A DNA stretch of 64,000 nt from Rhodoferax sediminis. Its GTDB lineage: Bacteria > Pseudomonadota > Gammaproteobacteria > Burkholderiales > Burkholderiaceae_C. Positions 11,601-18,800 of the stretch are shown here, one piece after another (within the stretch, counting starts at the first letter, position 1; the number at the start of each line of letters is the position of its first letter). Position numbers and translations under genes: made by a program. The notes under the pieces were generated by a model. The model saw only the letters and a program-made list of their open reading frames with translations. It was not told the origin of the DNA and ran no database searches. Location: the NCBI RefSeq assembly GCF_006970865.1, contig NZ_CP035503.1:385001-449000 (forward strand), in the 5' to 3' direction.

Positions 11601-11823
11601 ATCTGTCGCCATCTCCCACCAGCGCAGCAATCGCATCACGGAGTGCCGCTCGTTGATCGTTTGGGGCAGCGTGCTGGCGCAAGACGGGAGCAGCGACGGC
11701 GCGCGCGAAGCCCGGGCCTTGTTCGCGCGGGCTGAGCAACTCATCGCGGTCACCGGCGCCAAAATTTGCGAAGCCGCTTTGACGCGCGCACGCGCGTTGC
11801 TTGACCCGCCTGCGAGCCCGTGA
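8698..11823 (+). CDS. Zinc-ribbon/class III nucleotidyl cyclase/AAA-ATPase/TPR protein
   Basis: 1041 residues with a clear multidomain layout. Residues 1-20 are a zinc ribbon (Cys3, Cys6, Cys17, Cys20). Residues about 48-215 form a class III adenylate/guanylate cyclase homology domain with both metal Asp residues (FADIVGST, Asp57; LGDGILALFG, Asp101). The usual transition-state Asn is replaced by His in the AIHLASRV motif, although the Arg is kept. An AAA/STAND ATPase follows, with Walker A GVAGTGKS (269-276) and Walker B-like VIVLEDLHW (394-402). The C-terminal half is helical repeats of TPR type. The start is the ATG after the Crp stop; the reading frame is open further upstream, but that part overlaps crp. 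Product (cAMP or cGMP) and activity are unproven. Confidence 0.9.
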   Translation: MRCASCLTLNPDSNRFCGHCGAPLTPDTPVLGEHIRPVDTPPPKWGELKVATIFFADIVGSTAHIAGLDPEQAMEQLQPAVQRMCEAVEVFGGTVVRTLGDGILALFGVPHALEGHARLACEAALTLQRAFDGNQQGLQVRMGLHSGQVASDPQAVDAAIGGGVHGSAIHLASRVVGVAAPGGVCLTAECLALAGGACEVRAMGPHTLKGIAEPTEIYALLRMKSDAPDRHFHQAALSQFRGRERELAALQDALYRTEKGQSAVIGLSGVAGTGKSRLCFEFVRWCRTRLVPVTEVRTQLYGYATPLAPVLTLLRGWFFRMVAADDAAAARARIAARLARLGVTAGDDLALFNEFLGVADPAAARCSLGPKARRARLLALFGGMVRYTGATSSVIVLEDLHWLDEASAEFLDVLVRSVVGTRTLLLFNYRPLYKAPWPALAHFQEIHLAELGQADTEALVRELVGPHHAWQDVFALIVERSAGNPFFAEELVRSLLESGALSGASDAHSLESMVRALPATVQAVIGARIDRLGATQKALLHICAVIGKEIPLPVLQQVARFLASQIEHELDGLCEAELLELLREIVGERRFGFHHPLVQEVAYNSQLRARRASLHAAVAAAMEAHYSTQPDEFAALIAFHHEAAGQPVKAAQHLARSAQWLGATHSTQAMKHWRHARELLQAQPRAPETDSLRVKVGGQLALLGWREGLSPQEVKAIVEEAVGLATEVDNRFVQLLLLTEGRVLHGNGGSADAYVEAIRRAIALTPDGADQGRFATLHLALSHACAWSGLLREGLAASDVALRGVAHIDQFDRDYIGFDPEQWMLNMRVRMLIRMLRLDEARACLQQMLEHDLATEDPIIRQCVCLYHVELAACLGGATVAQEQAQLSARIAQNYPNPYSSALALWSAGLAAMAAQDFEHAITGFSDALAVIRAAQIAADIETEVLACMAESQHFSGNAEQALAAAKESVAISHQRSNRITECRSLIVWGSVLAQDGSSDGAREARALFARAEQLIAVTGAKICEAALTRARALLDPPASP

Positions 11824-11832
11824 CGACGAGCA

Positions 11833-12489
11833 TCAGATCGGTCGCACCAGCAGGGTGTATTCGCGCATACCGTAGCCCGTGATGACTTCCACCTTGGCGC
11901 CCAAGGTCTGTTCGCAGTAGCGGCGCCACAGGCCCAGTGGCGCGCGATAGAGCTCTGAGGTGCCCGTGACGCCGCGAGGCAACGGTGCCATGAAGTTGAC
12001 TGCAAAGCCGCGGCGGCTGGTGGCATGCAGACGCTCCAGCGTGGACGCGATGAATCGGGTCCACCGTGCGGCACTTTGGTCGAGCCTGACATTGAAGATG
12101 CCACTGGCCAGCGAATAGTCGGCGCTGCGCGGGCTGGCGTGGCCCACCACAAACTCGGTGCGGCGGCGCTTGGCCCAGAGTTCGCGCGCTTGCGCAACCA
12201 TCGCGCTGGAGAGATCCACCCCGAGGTAGTCGACCTTGCTGCCCCGGTGGCGTTTCGCCAGAAAGGCGAGCAGGGCGCCGTAGCCGCAGCCCAGGTCGTT
12301 GAGCGAGAACGGCACCGTGAAGTCGCACAGTTTGAGAAGCTGCACAAAACGCAGCTCCTGGGTGGGTACGCAGGTCCAGTCCACCCCATGGGGTGTCGCG
12401 CCGTGCGTCTGCACCATGTCGGTGTAGTAGCGCGCAATGGCGGCGTGAACAGCCGCCAACCCCGGCCCGGCTTCGTGTACTGCTTGCAT
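11833..12489 (-). CDS. SAM-dependent class I methyltransferase
   Basis: About 218 residues with a Rossmann methyltransferase fold. Motif I is LNDLGCGYGALLAFLAKRH, and the acidic strand-2 end is YLGVDLSSAMVAQAREL. A post-I region VVGHASPRSADYSLASGIFNV follows, where SGIFNV replaces the usual strand-4 motif. The best start is the ATG at 12489 (MQAVHEAGPG); an in-frame TTG at 12504 also exists. It lies about 30 bp downstream of an unrecognised 163-residue gene on the same strand, forming a two-gene operon convergent with the cyclase gene (9 bp between stops). Substrate not evident. Confidence 0.85.
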   Translation of the reverse strand: MQAVHEAGPGLAAVHAAIARYYTDMVQTHGATPHGVDWTCVPTQELRFVQLLKLCDFTVPFSLNDLGCGYGALLAFLAKRHRGSKVDYLGVDLSSAMVAQARELWAKRRRTEFVVGHASPRSADYSLASGIFNVRLDQSAARWTRFIASTLERLHATSRRGFAVNFMAPLPRGVTGTSELYRAPLGLWRRYCEQTLGAKVEVITGYGMREYTLLVRPI

Positions 12490-12518
12490 CGCCGCTGCGG
12501 GCAACGGGTCGGCGCCGA

Positions 12519-13010
12519 CTACTTGGCCTTCTTCACCGGGGCAACTCCCAGCGGCAACGAGATGACCAAATAGTCCTGGTCCATGTAAAACAGCGGGCGC
12601 GCCTTGTCCGTGACGATGACCCGGTTGGCTTCTTTCGATTCGTTCATGTCATGCAGGGCGAAGTGCACGGGCAGCGGTTTTTTGGCCGACAGGTTGCGCA
12701 CCAGTGCCTTGACGATCGCCACGTCGCCGCTTTGGCCTGCGATGTTGGACTTCATGCCGCGCAGGCTGGCCAAATAGTCATAAAAACGGTTCTTGGTTTC
12801 GTGGTTGGCCGCACCCACCAGGTTGAGCACCGCGATGCTGGTGTGAAAGCGCCGGCCTTCCTTGAAAATCTCGAACTCCTTTTGCAAGGCCACCATTTCC
12901 TCCAGGCCGCCAAAGGTCTCCTTGGTGCCCATGGGCGGCGCAAACCGCAGGTTGAGTTGTTGCTGCAAACTGCCGACGTAAATGTCGTGATCTTTCAAGC
13001 GTACGCCCAT
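12519..13010 (-). CDS. Conserved-looking hypothetical protein
   Basis: 163 residues, not recognised. It looks soluble: no signal peptide and no membrane segment. Notable features are an amphipathic central region (GGLEEMVALQKEFEIFKEGR), the stretch NLVGAANHETKNRFYDYLASLRG, and a lysine-rich C-terminus (PVKKAK). AGGAGA stands 8 bases upstream of the ATG. It precedes the methyltransferase gene by about 30 bp, so the two are probably co-expressed and the protein may be a substrate or partner. That is inference only. Confidence 0.7.
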   Translation of the reverse strand: MGVRLKDHDIYVGSLQQQLNLRFAPPMGTKETFGGLEEMVALQKEFEIFKEGRRFHTSIAVLNLVGAANHETKNRFYDYLASLRGMKSNIAGQSGDVAIVKALVRNLSAKKPLPVHFALHDMNESKEANRVIVTDKARPLFYMDQDYLVISLPLGVAPVKKAK

Positions 13011-13196
13011 GAAGTTCTCTCCTGTTGATTGAAGTGATGCATTAGTCCGCCATAGCCGCGCAGGCTAGAACAAACCGCGTCATTGTGAGGGAAGGTACGT
13101 GCGGGAGAAAGAGCTGATTGAGCGTTGTGCCTGTGCGGCGCCCCGCTGCCAGATGGCGGAGTAAGCTGGGTGCCTCGTTGCTCTTCCCGTGCTGTC

Positions 13197-13817
13197 ATGG
13201 AATGGTGGTCGCTGTCGGTGCTGCTGCTCGCGCTCGCGCTGGCCTTGGGTCTGCGGCCCTGGCGCATGCTGGCCCATGGCCCGCTGCTGACGGCGCTGCT
13301 GGCGGTGCTGCTCGTGCTGCCCTGGCTGTGGGCGCTGCCGCGCCTGCACGCGATGCCGCTGCAGCTGCCGTGGTCGGGCGCCTGCCTGGTGGCGCTGGTG
13401 CTGGGCTGGCCGCTGGCGATGCCGGTGTTCTGCATGGTGGCGGCGCTCTCGGGCCTGATCGCGCCCGCGCCGTGGTACGCGCTGGTGGACGCGGCCGCGT
13501 GGCTGGGCGTGGTGCCGGCCACGCTCTCGGTGCTGCTGGGCGCGGCGCTGCGGCGCTGGCTGGGCACGCACCCGTTCGTTTACATCCTGGGCCGCGCCTT
13601 CCTCGGCACCGTGGCGTGCGTGTTCGCGGCGGGCGCGCTGGCGCAATGGAGCGGGCATCGGCTGGCGTTCGTGGGCGGCGACGTTTCGCTGATCGGGCAC
13701 TGGCTCATGGCCTGGGCGGACGGCTTTGTCACCGGCATGGCGGCGGCCATCTTCGTGGCCTTCAAGCCGCAGTGGCTGGCCACCTGGTCGGATCGGCTCT
13801 ACCTGGCGGACAAGTGA
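13197..13817 (+). CDS. Integral membrane protein, COG3235/CbiM-like permease
   Basis: 206 residues from the ATG at 13197; the frame is open upstream but without membrane character. About six hydrophobic segments are visible (starting SLSVLLLALALALGL). The C-terminal motif WLMAWADGFVTGMAAAIFVAFKP resembles the uncharacterised COG3235 proteins annotated as energy-coupling-factor permease-like. It would sit in the cytoplasmic membrane. No ATPase or substrate-binding partner lies nearby. It stands divergent from the hypothetical/methyltransferase pair and convergent with phhA. The family assignment is moderate and the substrate unknown. Confidence 0.7.
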   Translation: MEWWSLSVLLLALALALGLRPWRMLAHGPLLTALLAVLLVLPWLWALPRLHAMPLQLPWSGACLVALVLGWPLAMPVFCMVAALSGLIAPAPWYALVDAAAWLGVVPATLSVLLGAALRRWLGTHPFVYILGRAFLGTVACVFAAGALAQWSGHRLAFVGGDVSLIGHWLMAWADGFVTGMAAAIFVAFKPQWLATWSDRLYLADK

Positions 13818-13872
13818 GCTTGGCCGCCTGTGGCATCACGCGTCAGGGCGTCGCCCCTGCACGGGTGCCCCG

Positions 13873-14763
13873 TCAGACTGCAACGATGACGTCTTCAGGC
13901 AGCCGCGCATCAGCTGCCAGTTCGGGCTGGGCCTTCACACGCTCGTACAGCGGCGTGAAGTCGGGCGCGGTCAGGTCGAATAGCTGCTGGAAGCTGTCGA
14001 TCACAAAATAGGTTTGCTGGTAGCTATCGATCTTGTAGCGCGTACGCATGGTGCGCTCTGGGCTGAGGGCGATTCGATTGGGTATCTCGCTGCGCACCGC
14101 GTGCTGGAGTTCGCCGCTGGAGCTCAGGATGCCGGCGCCATACGCGCGGAGATTGCCGTGCGTTCCTGATCCGGCGCGCAGGCCATTGGTCTGGCGCATC
14201 AACCCGAATTCGATGGTGTACCAGTACAGCCGGCTCAGCTGCTCGCAGGCGCCCAGCCGGTGCGCTTTCAGGGCGCCGCGGCCGTAGTCCTGGATGTGGT
14301 CGGCATACACCGGGTTGAACAGCAGCGGCACGTGGCCGAACAGGTCGTGAAACACGTCGGGCTCGACGATGTAGTCGAACTCTTCGGGCGTGCGCAGCCA
14401 GTCGGTCACGGGGAACTTGCGGTTCGCCAGCAGCGTGAAGAACGGCACCTCGGGGATAAGTCCGGGCACGGCGACGATCTCCCAGCGCGTGGCCTTGTAC
14501 AGCCGCGCGTTGATGTCCTCGAAGCGCGGGATGCGCTCCTTCGCGCCCAGCGCGGGCAGGGCGGCGATGAATTCGTCGCAGGCCAGGCCGGGAATTAGCG
14601 CGGCCTGGCGCTCGTACAGGCGCCGGTAGGTGTCGTGGTCCTGCGCGGTGTAGGCGGCGTAGTTCTGCGGGCAGGTGTAATCGGGGCGCACCTGCCCCGC
14701 GCGGGCGTAGTCGCCGCGCGGCGCTCGCTCGCTCGCGCCATAGATGGTGGGTTCGACTGCCAT
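13873..14763 (-). CDS. phhA: Phenylalanine-4-hydroxylase
   Basis: 296 residues from the second ATG (MAVEPTIYG); the first ATG, 9 bases upstream at 14772, is possible. The enzyme uses tetrahydrobiopterin and O2 to convert phenylalanine to tyrosine. The non-haem iron ligands are visible in VFHDLFGHVPLL (two His) and YWYTIEFGLM (Glu), and the length fits bacterial monofunctional enzymes. It lies about 140 bp downstream of hppD on the same strand, so the pair covers Phe to Tyr and 4-hydroxyphenylpyruvate to homogentisate. A long perfect inverted repeat separates them. A degenerate copy of the dispersed repeat (13990-14027) lies within the C-terminal third. Confidence 0.95.
   Translation of the reverse strand: MAVEPTIYGASERAPRGDYARAGQVRPDYTCPQNYAAYTAQDHDTYRRLYERQAALIPGLACDEFIAALPALGAKERIPRFEDINARLYKATRWEIVAVPGLIPEVPFFTLLANRKFPVTDWLRTPEEFDYIVEPDVFHDLFGHVPLLFNPVYADHIQDYGRGALKAHRLGACEQLSRLYWYTIEFGLMRQTNGLRAGSGTHGNLRAYGAGILSSSGELQHAVRSEIPNRIALSPERTMRTRYKIDSYQQTYFVIDSFQQLFDLTAPDFTPLYERVKAQPELAADARLPEDVIVAV
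13990..14040 (+). repeat. Degenerate repeat copy inside phhA
   Basis: Core 13990-14027: GAAGCTGTCGATCA at the first-block position, GCTAT ending at the same 38-base span, then 9 bases and AGCG. It lies in the antisense orientation within phhA, over conserved codons, so chance cannot be excluded. Confidence 0.35.
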
Positions 14764-14794
14764 GTTGGTCATGCTCCCAAGTTTGTTATTGCCT

Positions 14795-14906
14795 TGTCAT
14801 TCCCGCGCAGGCGGGAATCCATGCCCGCACAGCAAAAAGCGTCCGTGGCGCTGCTGCCGTGGATTCCCGCCTGCGCGGGAATGACAGGAGCCCGCGGGAA
14901 TGACAG
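14795..14906. repeat. Perfect 27-bp inverted repeat between hppD and phhA, plus partial third copy
   Basis: Left arm 14795-14821 (TGTCATTCCCGCGCAGGCGG, then GAATCCA) and right arm 14860-14886 are exact reverse complements, separated by 38 bases. Each arm also contains its own 8-bp hairpin (ATTCCCGC / GCGGGAAT). A partial third copy, CCCGCGGGAATGACA, follows at about 14892-14906. The element has the look of dRS/REP-type repeats known in betaproteobacteria. In hppD-phhA mRNA it could act as a terminator or a processing and stability element. Confidence 0.9.
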
Positions 14907-14910
14907 GGGC

Positions 14911-16050
14911 TCACTTGCTCTCCAGCACGCCGCGGCGCATCTGGTCGAGTTCGATGGACTCGAACAGCGCCTTGAAGTTGCCTTCGCCAAAGCCGTCGTC
15001 GCCCTTGCGCTGGATGAACTCGAAGAAGATCGGTCCGAGCTGGTTTTCGCTGAAGATCTGCAGCAGCAGCGCGCCCTTCTTGCCGTCCAGCAGGATCTTG
15101 CGCTTGTGCAGCTCGGCCACGTTCTCGCCGTGGCCGGGGATGCGCTTGTCGATCAGCTCGTAGTAGGTGTCGATGGTGTCGAGCAGCTTGACGCCCCGCT
15201 CGCGCAGGGCGTCCACGGTGGCGAACAAATCGTTCGAGCCGAGCGCGATGTGCTGGATGCCTTCGCCGTGGTACATGTCCAGGTACTCCTGGATCTGGCC
15301 GGCGGTCTCGTTGCCTTCCTCGTTGATCGGGATGCGGATCTTGCCGCAGGGGCTGGTCATGGCCTTGCTCTTGACGCCGGTGACCTGGCCTTCGATGTCG
15401 AAGTAGCGGATCTCGCGGAAGTTGAACAGGCGCTCGTAGAAGCTGGCCCACTCGTTCATGCGGCCGCGGTGCACGTTGTGCGTGAGGTGGTCGATGTAGG
15501 TCAGGCCGTTGCCGGGCGGATTCAAAGCTTCTTTGGCGTCCAGGCCGGGCAGGGCTTCGAAGTCCACGTCGAAGAAACTGATGTTGCCGATGTCGCCGTC
15601 CCTGGCGCCGTTCTTGCCGCGCCAGCGGTCCACCAGGTAGATCAGGCTGTCGCCAATGCCCTTGATGGCCGGGATGTTGAGCTCGCCCGGGCCGGCCTTG
15701 CCCGCGTAGCCGAAGGCGCCCAGGTCGAGCGCGCGCGCATAGGCGCGCCGCGTGTCCTGCACGCGAAAGGCGATGGCGCAGATGCTCGGGCCATGCAGGC
15801 GCGCGAAGCGCTGCGCGAACGAGTCGGGCTCGGCGTTGATGATGAAGTTGATGGAGCCCTGGCGGTACAGCGTGACGTTCTTGTGCCGGTGCCTGGCCAC
15901 CGGCGTGAAGCCCATGCGCTCGAACAGCGCGCCCATGGCGGCCGGGTCGGGCGCGGCGTATTCGATGAATTCGAAGCCGTCGGTGCCCATGGGGTTGTCC
16001 CAGGCAGTGGCGACGGGCTGCGGCGTGGTTACCGGCGAGGTTGCGGTCAT
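14911..16050 (-). CDS. hppD: 4-Hydroxyphenylpyruvate dioxygenase
   Basis: 379 residues, the usual size. It converts 4-hydroxyphenylpyruvate to homogentisate in tyrosine catabolism. Two vicinal-oxygen-chelate domains are present. The iron ligands are His188 (YIDHLTHNV), His267 (GIQHIAL) and Glu344 (FFEFIQRKG), and the C-terminal helix [15 protein letters not shown] is typical. The frame stays open 59 codons upstream, but the ATG at 16050 ([12 protein letters not shown]) fits the family and has GGAG upstream. It is divergent from an Lrp-family gene, the probable regulator, and is followed by phhA. Confidence 0.96.
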   Translation of the reverse strand: MTATSPVTTPQPVATAWDNPMGTDGFEFIEYAAPDPAAMGALFERMGFTPVARHRHKNVTLYRQGSINFIINAEPDSFAQRFARLHGPSICAIAFRVQDTRRAYARALDLGAFGYAGKAGPGELNIPAIKGIGDSLIYLVDRWRGKNGARDGDIGNISFFDVDFEALPGLDAKEALNPPGNGLTYIDHLTHNVHRGRMNEWASFYERLFNFREIRYFDIEGQVTGVKSKAMTSPCGKIRIPINEEGNETAGQIQEYLDMYHGEGIQHIALGSNDLFATVDALRERGVKLLDTIDTYYELIDKRIPGHGENVAELHKRKILLDGKKGALLLQIFSENQLGPIFFEFIQRKGDDGFGEGNFKALFESIELDQMRRGVLESK

Positions 16051-16137
16051 GGGGAGGTCTCCAGGGTGTAACTCCCAAATATATAGGCGTTGCACATCAT
16101 TTTTTCTGCGTATTGAGACGCCCGATTTGTACCGGAT

Positions 16138-16152
16138 GCAGGAAAACTGCAA
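16138..16152. promoter_or_regulatory. Candidate Lrp-family operator upstream of lrp/hppD
   Basis: TGCAG-GAAAA-CTGCA is a perfect 5-bp-arm inverted repeat. It lies 10 bases before the Lrp start codon in the 112-bp divergent region with hppD, next to the TATATATT box (about 16074-16084) that could serve hppD. Location fits autoregulation and hppD control; not proven. Confidence 0.45.
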
Positions 16153-16162
16153 AATACTCGTG

Positions 16163-16636
16163 ATGGAAGCACTCGACAAGCTTGATAAGCAGATTCTTCG
16201 CAGCCTGCAGGCGGATGGACGCGCCACCTATGACCAGATTGCCGAGGCCGTGAGCCTGTCGCCCAGCGCCGTGCTGCGCCGCGTGAAGCGGCTGGAGGCG
16301 ACGGGCGTGATCGACCGCTACGTGGCGCTGGTCAAGCCGGAGGCGGTCGGCCTGGGGCTCACGGCGTACATCAACGTGCGGCTGGAAAAGCACACCGAGA
16401 GCCACAAGCGCAACCCGATGGACGTGTTCCGCGCGAGCGTGCAGACCTGGCCCGAGGTGGTGGAATGTGCCGCGCTGACCGGCGAGATGGACTATTTGCT
16501 GCGCGTGGTGATAGCCGACATGGCGCACTACAGCCGCTTCATCATGGATACGCTGCTCAAGCACCCGAGCGTGCAGGACTGCAAGACCAGCTTCGTGATG
16601 GACCGGGTCAAGGCCACGACGGCGCTGCCGGTGTGA
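16163..16636 (+). CDS. Lrp/AsnC-family transcriptional regulator
   Basis: 157 residues. The N-terminal winged helix-turn-helix ([31 protein letters not shown], then [11 protein letters not shown]) is followed by an RAM/AsnC ligand-binding domain (YINVRLEKH..., [21 protein letters not shown]). Divergent from hppD, it is likely to respond to an aromatic amino acid and activate the tyrosine catabolic genes, as such regulators do in other proteobacteria. The reading frame runs open far upstream but only in the antisense of hppD. The C-terminal sequence [10 protein letters not shown] is echoed 2.1 kb downstream (18712-18744). Confidence 0.93.
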   Translation: MEALDKLDKQILRSLQADGRATYDQIAEAVSLSPSAVLRRVKRLEATGVIDRYVALVKPEAVGLGLTAYINVRLEKHTESHKRNPMDVFRASVQTWPEVVECAALTGEMDYLLRVVIADMAHYSRFIMDTLLKHPSVQDCKTSFVMDRVKATTALPV

Positions 16637-16649
16637 AGTGCGATGAATC

Positions 16650-17930
16650 TCAGGCGCCCTTGGCGGTCGCCACGGCGCGCACATACTGCGTGCGGCCGGC
16701 GCCCAGGCCGCTGGCCACGAGCGCCGCGCCGATCAGCACGAACAGGACAGCCGAAGACGCGAAGCTGCCGGTCCAGCCGCGCAGCAGCCCGACCAGCAGC
16801 GGCCCGAAGGCGGCCACCAGGTAGCCCACGCCCTGGGCCATGCCGGAGAGCTGCGCGGCCACGTGCGAGTCGGGCGAGCGCAACACGATGAGCGTGAGCG
16901 CGAGCGCGAACGAGCCGCCCTGGGCGATGCCGAGCAGCACCGCCCACACCCACACGCCGGCCAGCGGCGCGAACAGGCAGGCGAGCATGGCCGCGACCGT
17001 GAGCACGGCCACGGCAACCGCGATGCCGACCTGGTTGCGGCAGCGGGCCGCGATCGACGGCACCACGAGGCAGGTGACCACCTGGGTCATGACCGACACC
17101 GAGACCACATAGCCGGCCGTGGCGGCGTCCAGGCCGCGCTCGCGCAGGATCGGCGCGAGCCAGCCCATCACGATGTAGGCGAGGGCGGACTGCAGGCCCA
17201 TGAACAGGGTCACCTGCCAGGCCAGGCGGTCGCGCCACAGGCCGCGCACCGTGACGCCCGATTCGCTGGCGCGGGGTTTCAAAGGTAGCGCCAGCGGCGC
17301 CCACAAGAGCGTGACGAGCGCGGCCGGCACGGCCCACAGCGCCAGCGCGCGGGGCCAGCCGCCGCCCAGCGCATGCTCCAGCGGAACGGTCAGGCCGGCC
17401 GCGCTGGCGGCGCCGCCGCAGACCGCCATCGTGTACAGCCCCATCATGAGTGCGGCCCGGTGCGCGAAGTCGCGCTTGAAGAGGGCGGGCAGCAGCACGT
17501 TGTTGACCGCGATGCCGATGCCGGCGATGGCCGACGCGACAAACAGCAGGGCCAGGCTGCCGCTGCCGCGCGCCAGCGTGCCGACGACGATCAGCAGCAT
17601 GCAGCCCAGGAGCGTGCGTTCGGTGCCGAAGCGGCGCCCCAGCCACGGCGCCAGCGGCGCGAACAGGCCCAGGCACAGCACCGGCAGCGTCGTGAGGAAG
17701 CTCGCGGCGGTGGGCGTGAGGCCGCTCGTCGCCATGATTTCGGGCAGCGTCACCGACAGGCTGGAAAACACCGGCCGCAGGTTGAACGCGATCAGCACCA
17801 CGCTCAAGCCCAGCAGCAGCTGGCGGCCCCGGCTCGCGGCGGGCGTCGGGTGCGGCGGCGGCCGGTTGTCGGCCTCGGTGTCGATCAGCAGGTCGTCGAG
17901 AACGGGGTGTGTGGCGGCGGGGGCGTTCAT
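16650..17930 (-). CDS. CynX/NimT-family MFS transporter
   Basis: 426 residues with twelve predicted membrane segments. The family is indicated by LLGLSVVLIAFNLRPVFSS, then VTLPEIMATSGLT and FLTTLPVLCLGLFAPLAPWLGRRFG, hallmarks of the CynX/NimT (COG2807) group, which exports or imports small organic compounds such as cyanate or nitroimidazoles. The N-terminal 35 residues are hydrophilic and proline-rich. Its ATG overlaps the stop of the upstream GntR gene by 4 bases (ATGA), so the two are translationally coupled and the regulator probably controls the transporter. The transport substrate is unknown. Confidence 0.9.
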   Translation of the reverse strand: MNAPAATHPVLDDLLIDTEADNRPPPHPTPAASRGRQLLLGLSVVLIAFNLRPVFSSLSVTLPEIMATSGLTPTAASFLTTLPVLCLGLFAPLAPWLGRRFGTERTLLGCMLLIVVGTLARGSGSLALLFVASAIAGIGIAVNNVLLPALFKRDFAHRAALMMGLYTMAVCGGAASAAGLTVPLEHALGGGWPRALALWAVPAALVTLLWAPLALPLKPRASESGVTVRGLWRDRLAWQVTLFMGLQSALAYIVMGWLAPILRERGLDAATAGYVVSVSVMTQVVTCLVVPSIAARCRNQVGIAVAVAVLTVAAMLACLFAPLAGVWVWAVLLGIAQGGSFALALTLIVLRSPDSHVAAQLSGMAQGVGYLVAAFGPLLVGLLRGWTGSFASSAVLFVLIGAALVASGLGAGRTQYVRAVATAKGA

Positions 17931-18631
17931 GAAGTAGTCGTGGTCGTCGTGGTGGCAGTGGTGGGGGTGAGTGCCGCGATCATGGGCGCCATGAAGGCAC
18001 GCACGGCGGCGGCGGCACGCTCGGGGTCGCGGCTCGCGATGGCGTCGACGATGGCGCGGTGGGCGTCTTCGCCGGGCTCGGGCGGGCCGTCGCCCGTCGT
18101 GCTGGCGATGGTTTCCCTGATGTAGCCGGACACGAAGCGGCAGGTTTCCACCAGCGCCAGGTTGCCGGAGATGTCGACGATCGCGAGGTGGAACGCCATG
18201 TCGCGATCGATGAAGCCGGCGGCGCCCTGCGCGTCCTCGCGGCTGCCGCGCTGGTCGAGCAGGGTCCGCAGCCGGCGCAAATCGTCCGCCGTGTGGCGCA
18301 GCGCGGCCAGGCGCGCCGCCTCGACCTCGAGCGCGCAGCGCAGCTCGAACTGGTCGCGCAGGCTGGCGCGGCGCAGCTTGTGCAGGCTGTCCGACGGGTC
18401 GACGTTTGAGAGCACGTAGGTGCCCGAGCCCTGGCGTACCTCGAGCAGCCCGCCGTGGACCAGCGTCCTGATGGCCTCGCGCACCGTGCCGCGGCTCACG
18501 CCCAGCCTGTGTGCCAGCTCCGGCTCGATCGGGATGCGTGTGCCCACGGCCCAGCGGCCGCTGGCGATCTCGGTGCGGATGCCGGCGGCGGCGGTATCGG
18601 CCAGCGAGGTTCTCGGGGCTTGGGCGAGCAT
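17927..18631 (-). CDS. GntR-family (FadR-type, FCD domain) regulator
   Basis: 234 residues. The N-terminal winged HTH (ELAHRLGVSRGTVREAIRTL) is followed by a helical FCD effector domain with the expected His/Asp metal-site pattern (DRDMAFHLAIVDISGN; EDAHRAIVDAI). FCD regulators bind carboxylic acids. It is the first gene of a two-gene operon with the CynX-type transporter. Oddity: the last 14 residues are almost all threonine (TPTTATTTTTTTS), encoded by a GTGGT-rich run at 17932-17975, a likely slippage product at the transporter overlap. Confidence 0.92.
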   Translation of the reverse strand: MLAQAPRTSLADTAAAGIRTEIASGRWAVGTRIPIEPELAHRLGVSRGTVREAIRTLVHGGLLEVRQGSGTYVLSNVDPSDSLHKLRRASLRDQFELRCALEVEAARLAALRHTADDLRRLRTLLDQRGSREDAQGAAGFIDRDMAFHLAIVDISGNLALVETCRFVSGYIRETIASTTGDGPPEPGEDAHRAIVDAIASRDPERAAAAVRAFMAPMIAALTPTTATTTTTTTS

Positions 18632-18696
18632 GGACGTGATATCTCGCTAATTCATAAAATCATCCGATGAATTATACTGAACGACCAAGCAAGGCC

Positions 18697-18711
18697 CCGA
18701 TGAGTCATCGG
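18697..18711. promoter_or_regulatory. 15-bp palindrome upstream of gntR
   Basis: CCGATGA-G-TCATCGG is a perfect palindrome. A partial relative, TCATCCGATGA (18659-18670), lies nearer the gntR start. They are candidates for the operator of the adjacent GntR regulator, but the sequence differs from the classic TGGTNNNACCA FadR-type site, so this is tentative. Confidence 0.35.
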
Positions 18712-18744
18712 CGGGTAAAGGCGACCCCGGCGCTGCCGGTGTAA
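18712..18744 (+). pseudogene. Remnant of an Lrp gene 3' end
   Basis: Read in frame, this segment encodes RVKATPALPV followed by TAA. The intact Lrp gene at 16163 ends [10 protein letters not shown] and TGA. Most base differences are at third codon positions, as expected for two diverged copies of a coding sequence rather than a recent duplication. The GntR/CynX islet lies exactly between the two. Short, so homology is not certain. Confidence 0.5.
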
Positions 18745-18800
18745 CAACTTGTCGTTTTTTCTAAGCTAACTTCACTAGCGAAAACCCGTATATTGAAACC

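Noticed and set aside
14635..16071. A 478-codon plus-strand open frame
   Set aside because: Antisense to hppD and phhA.
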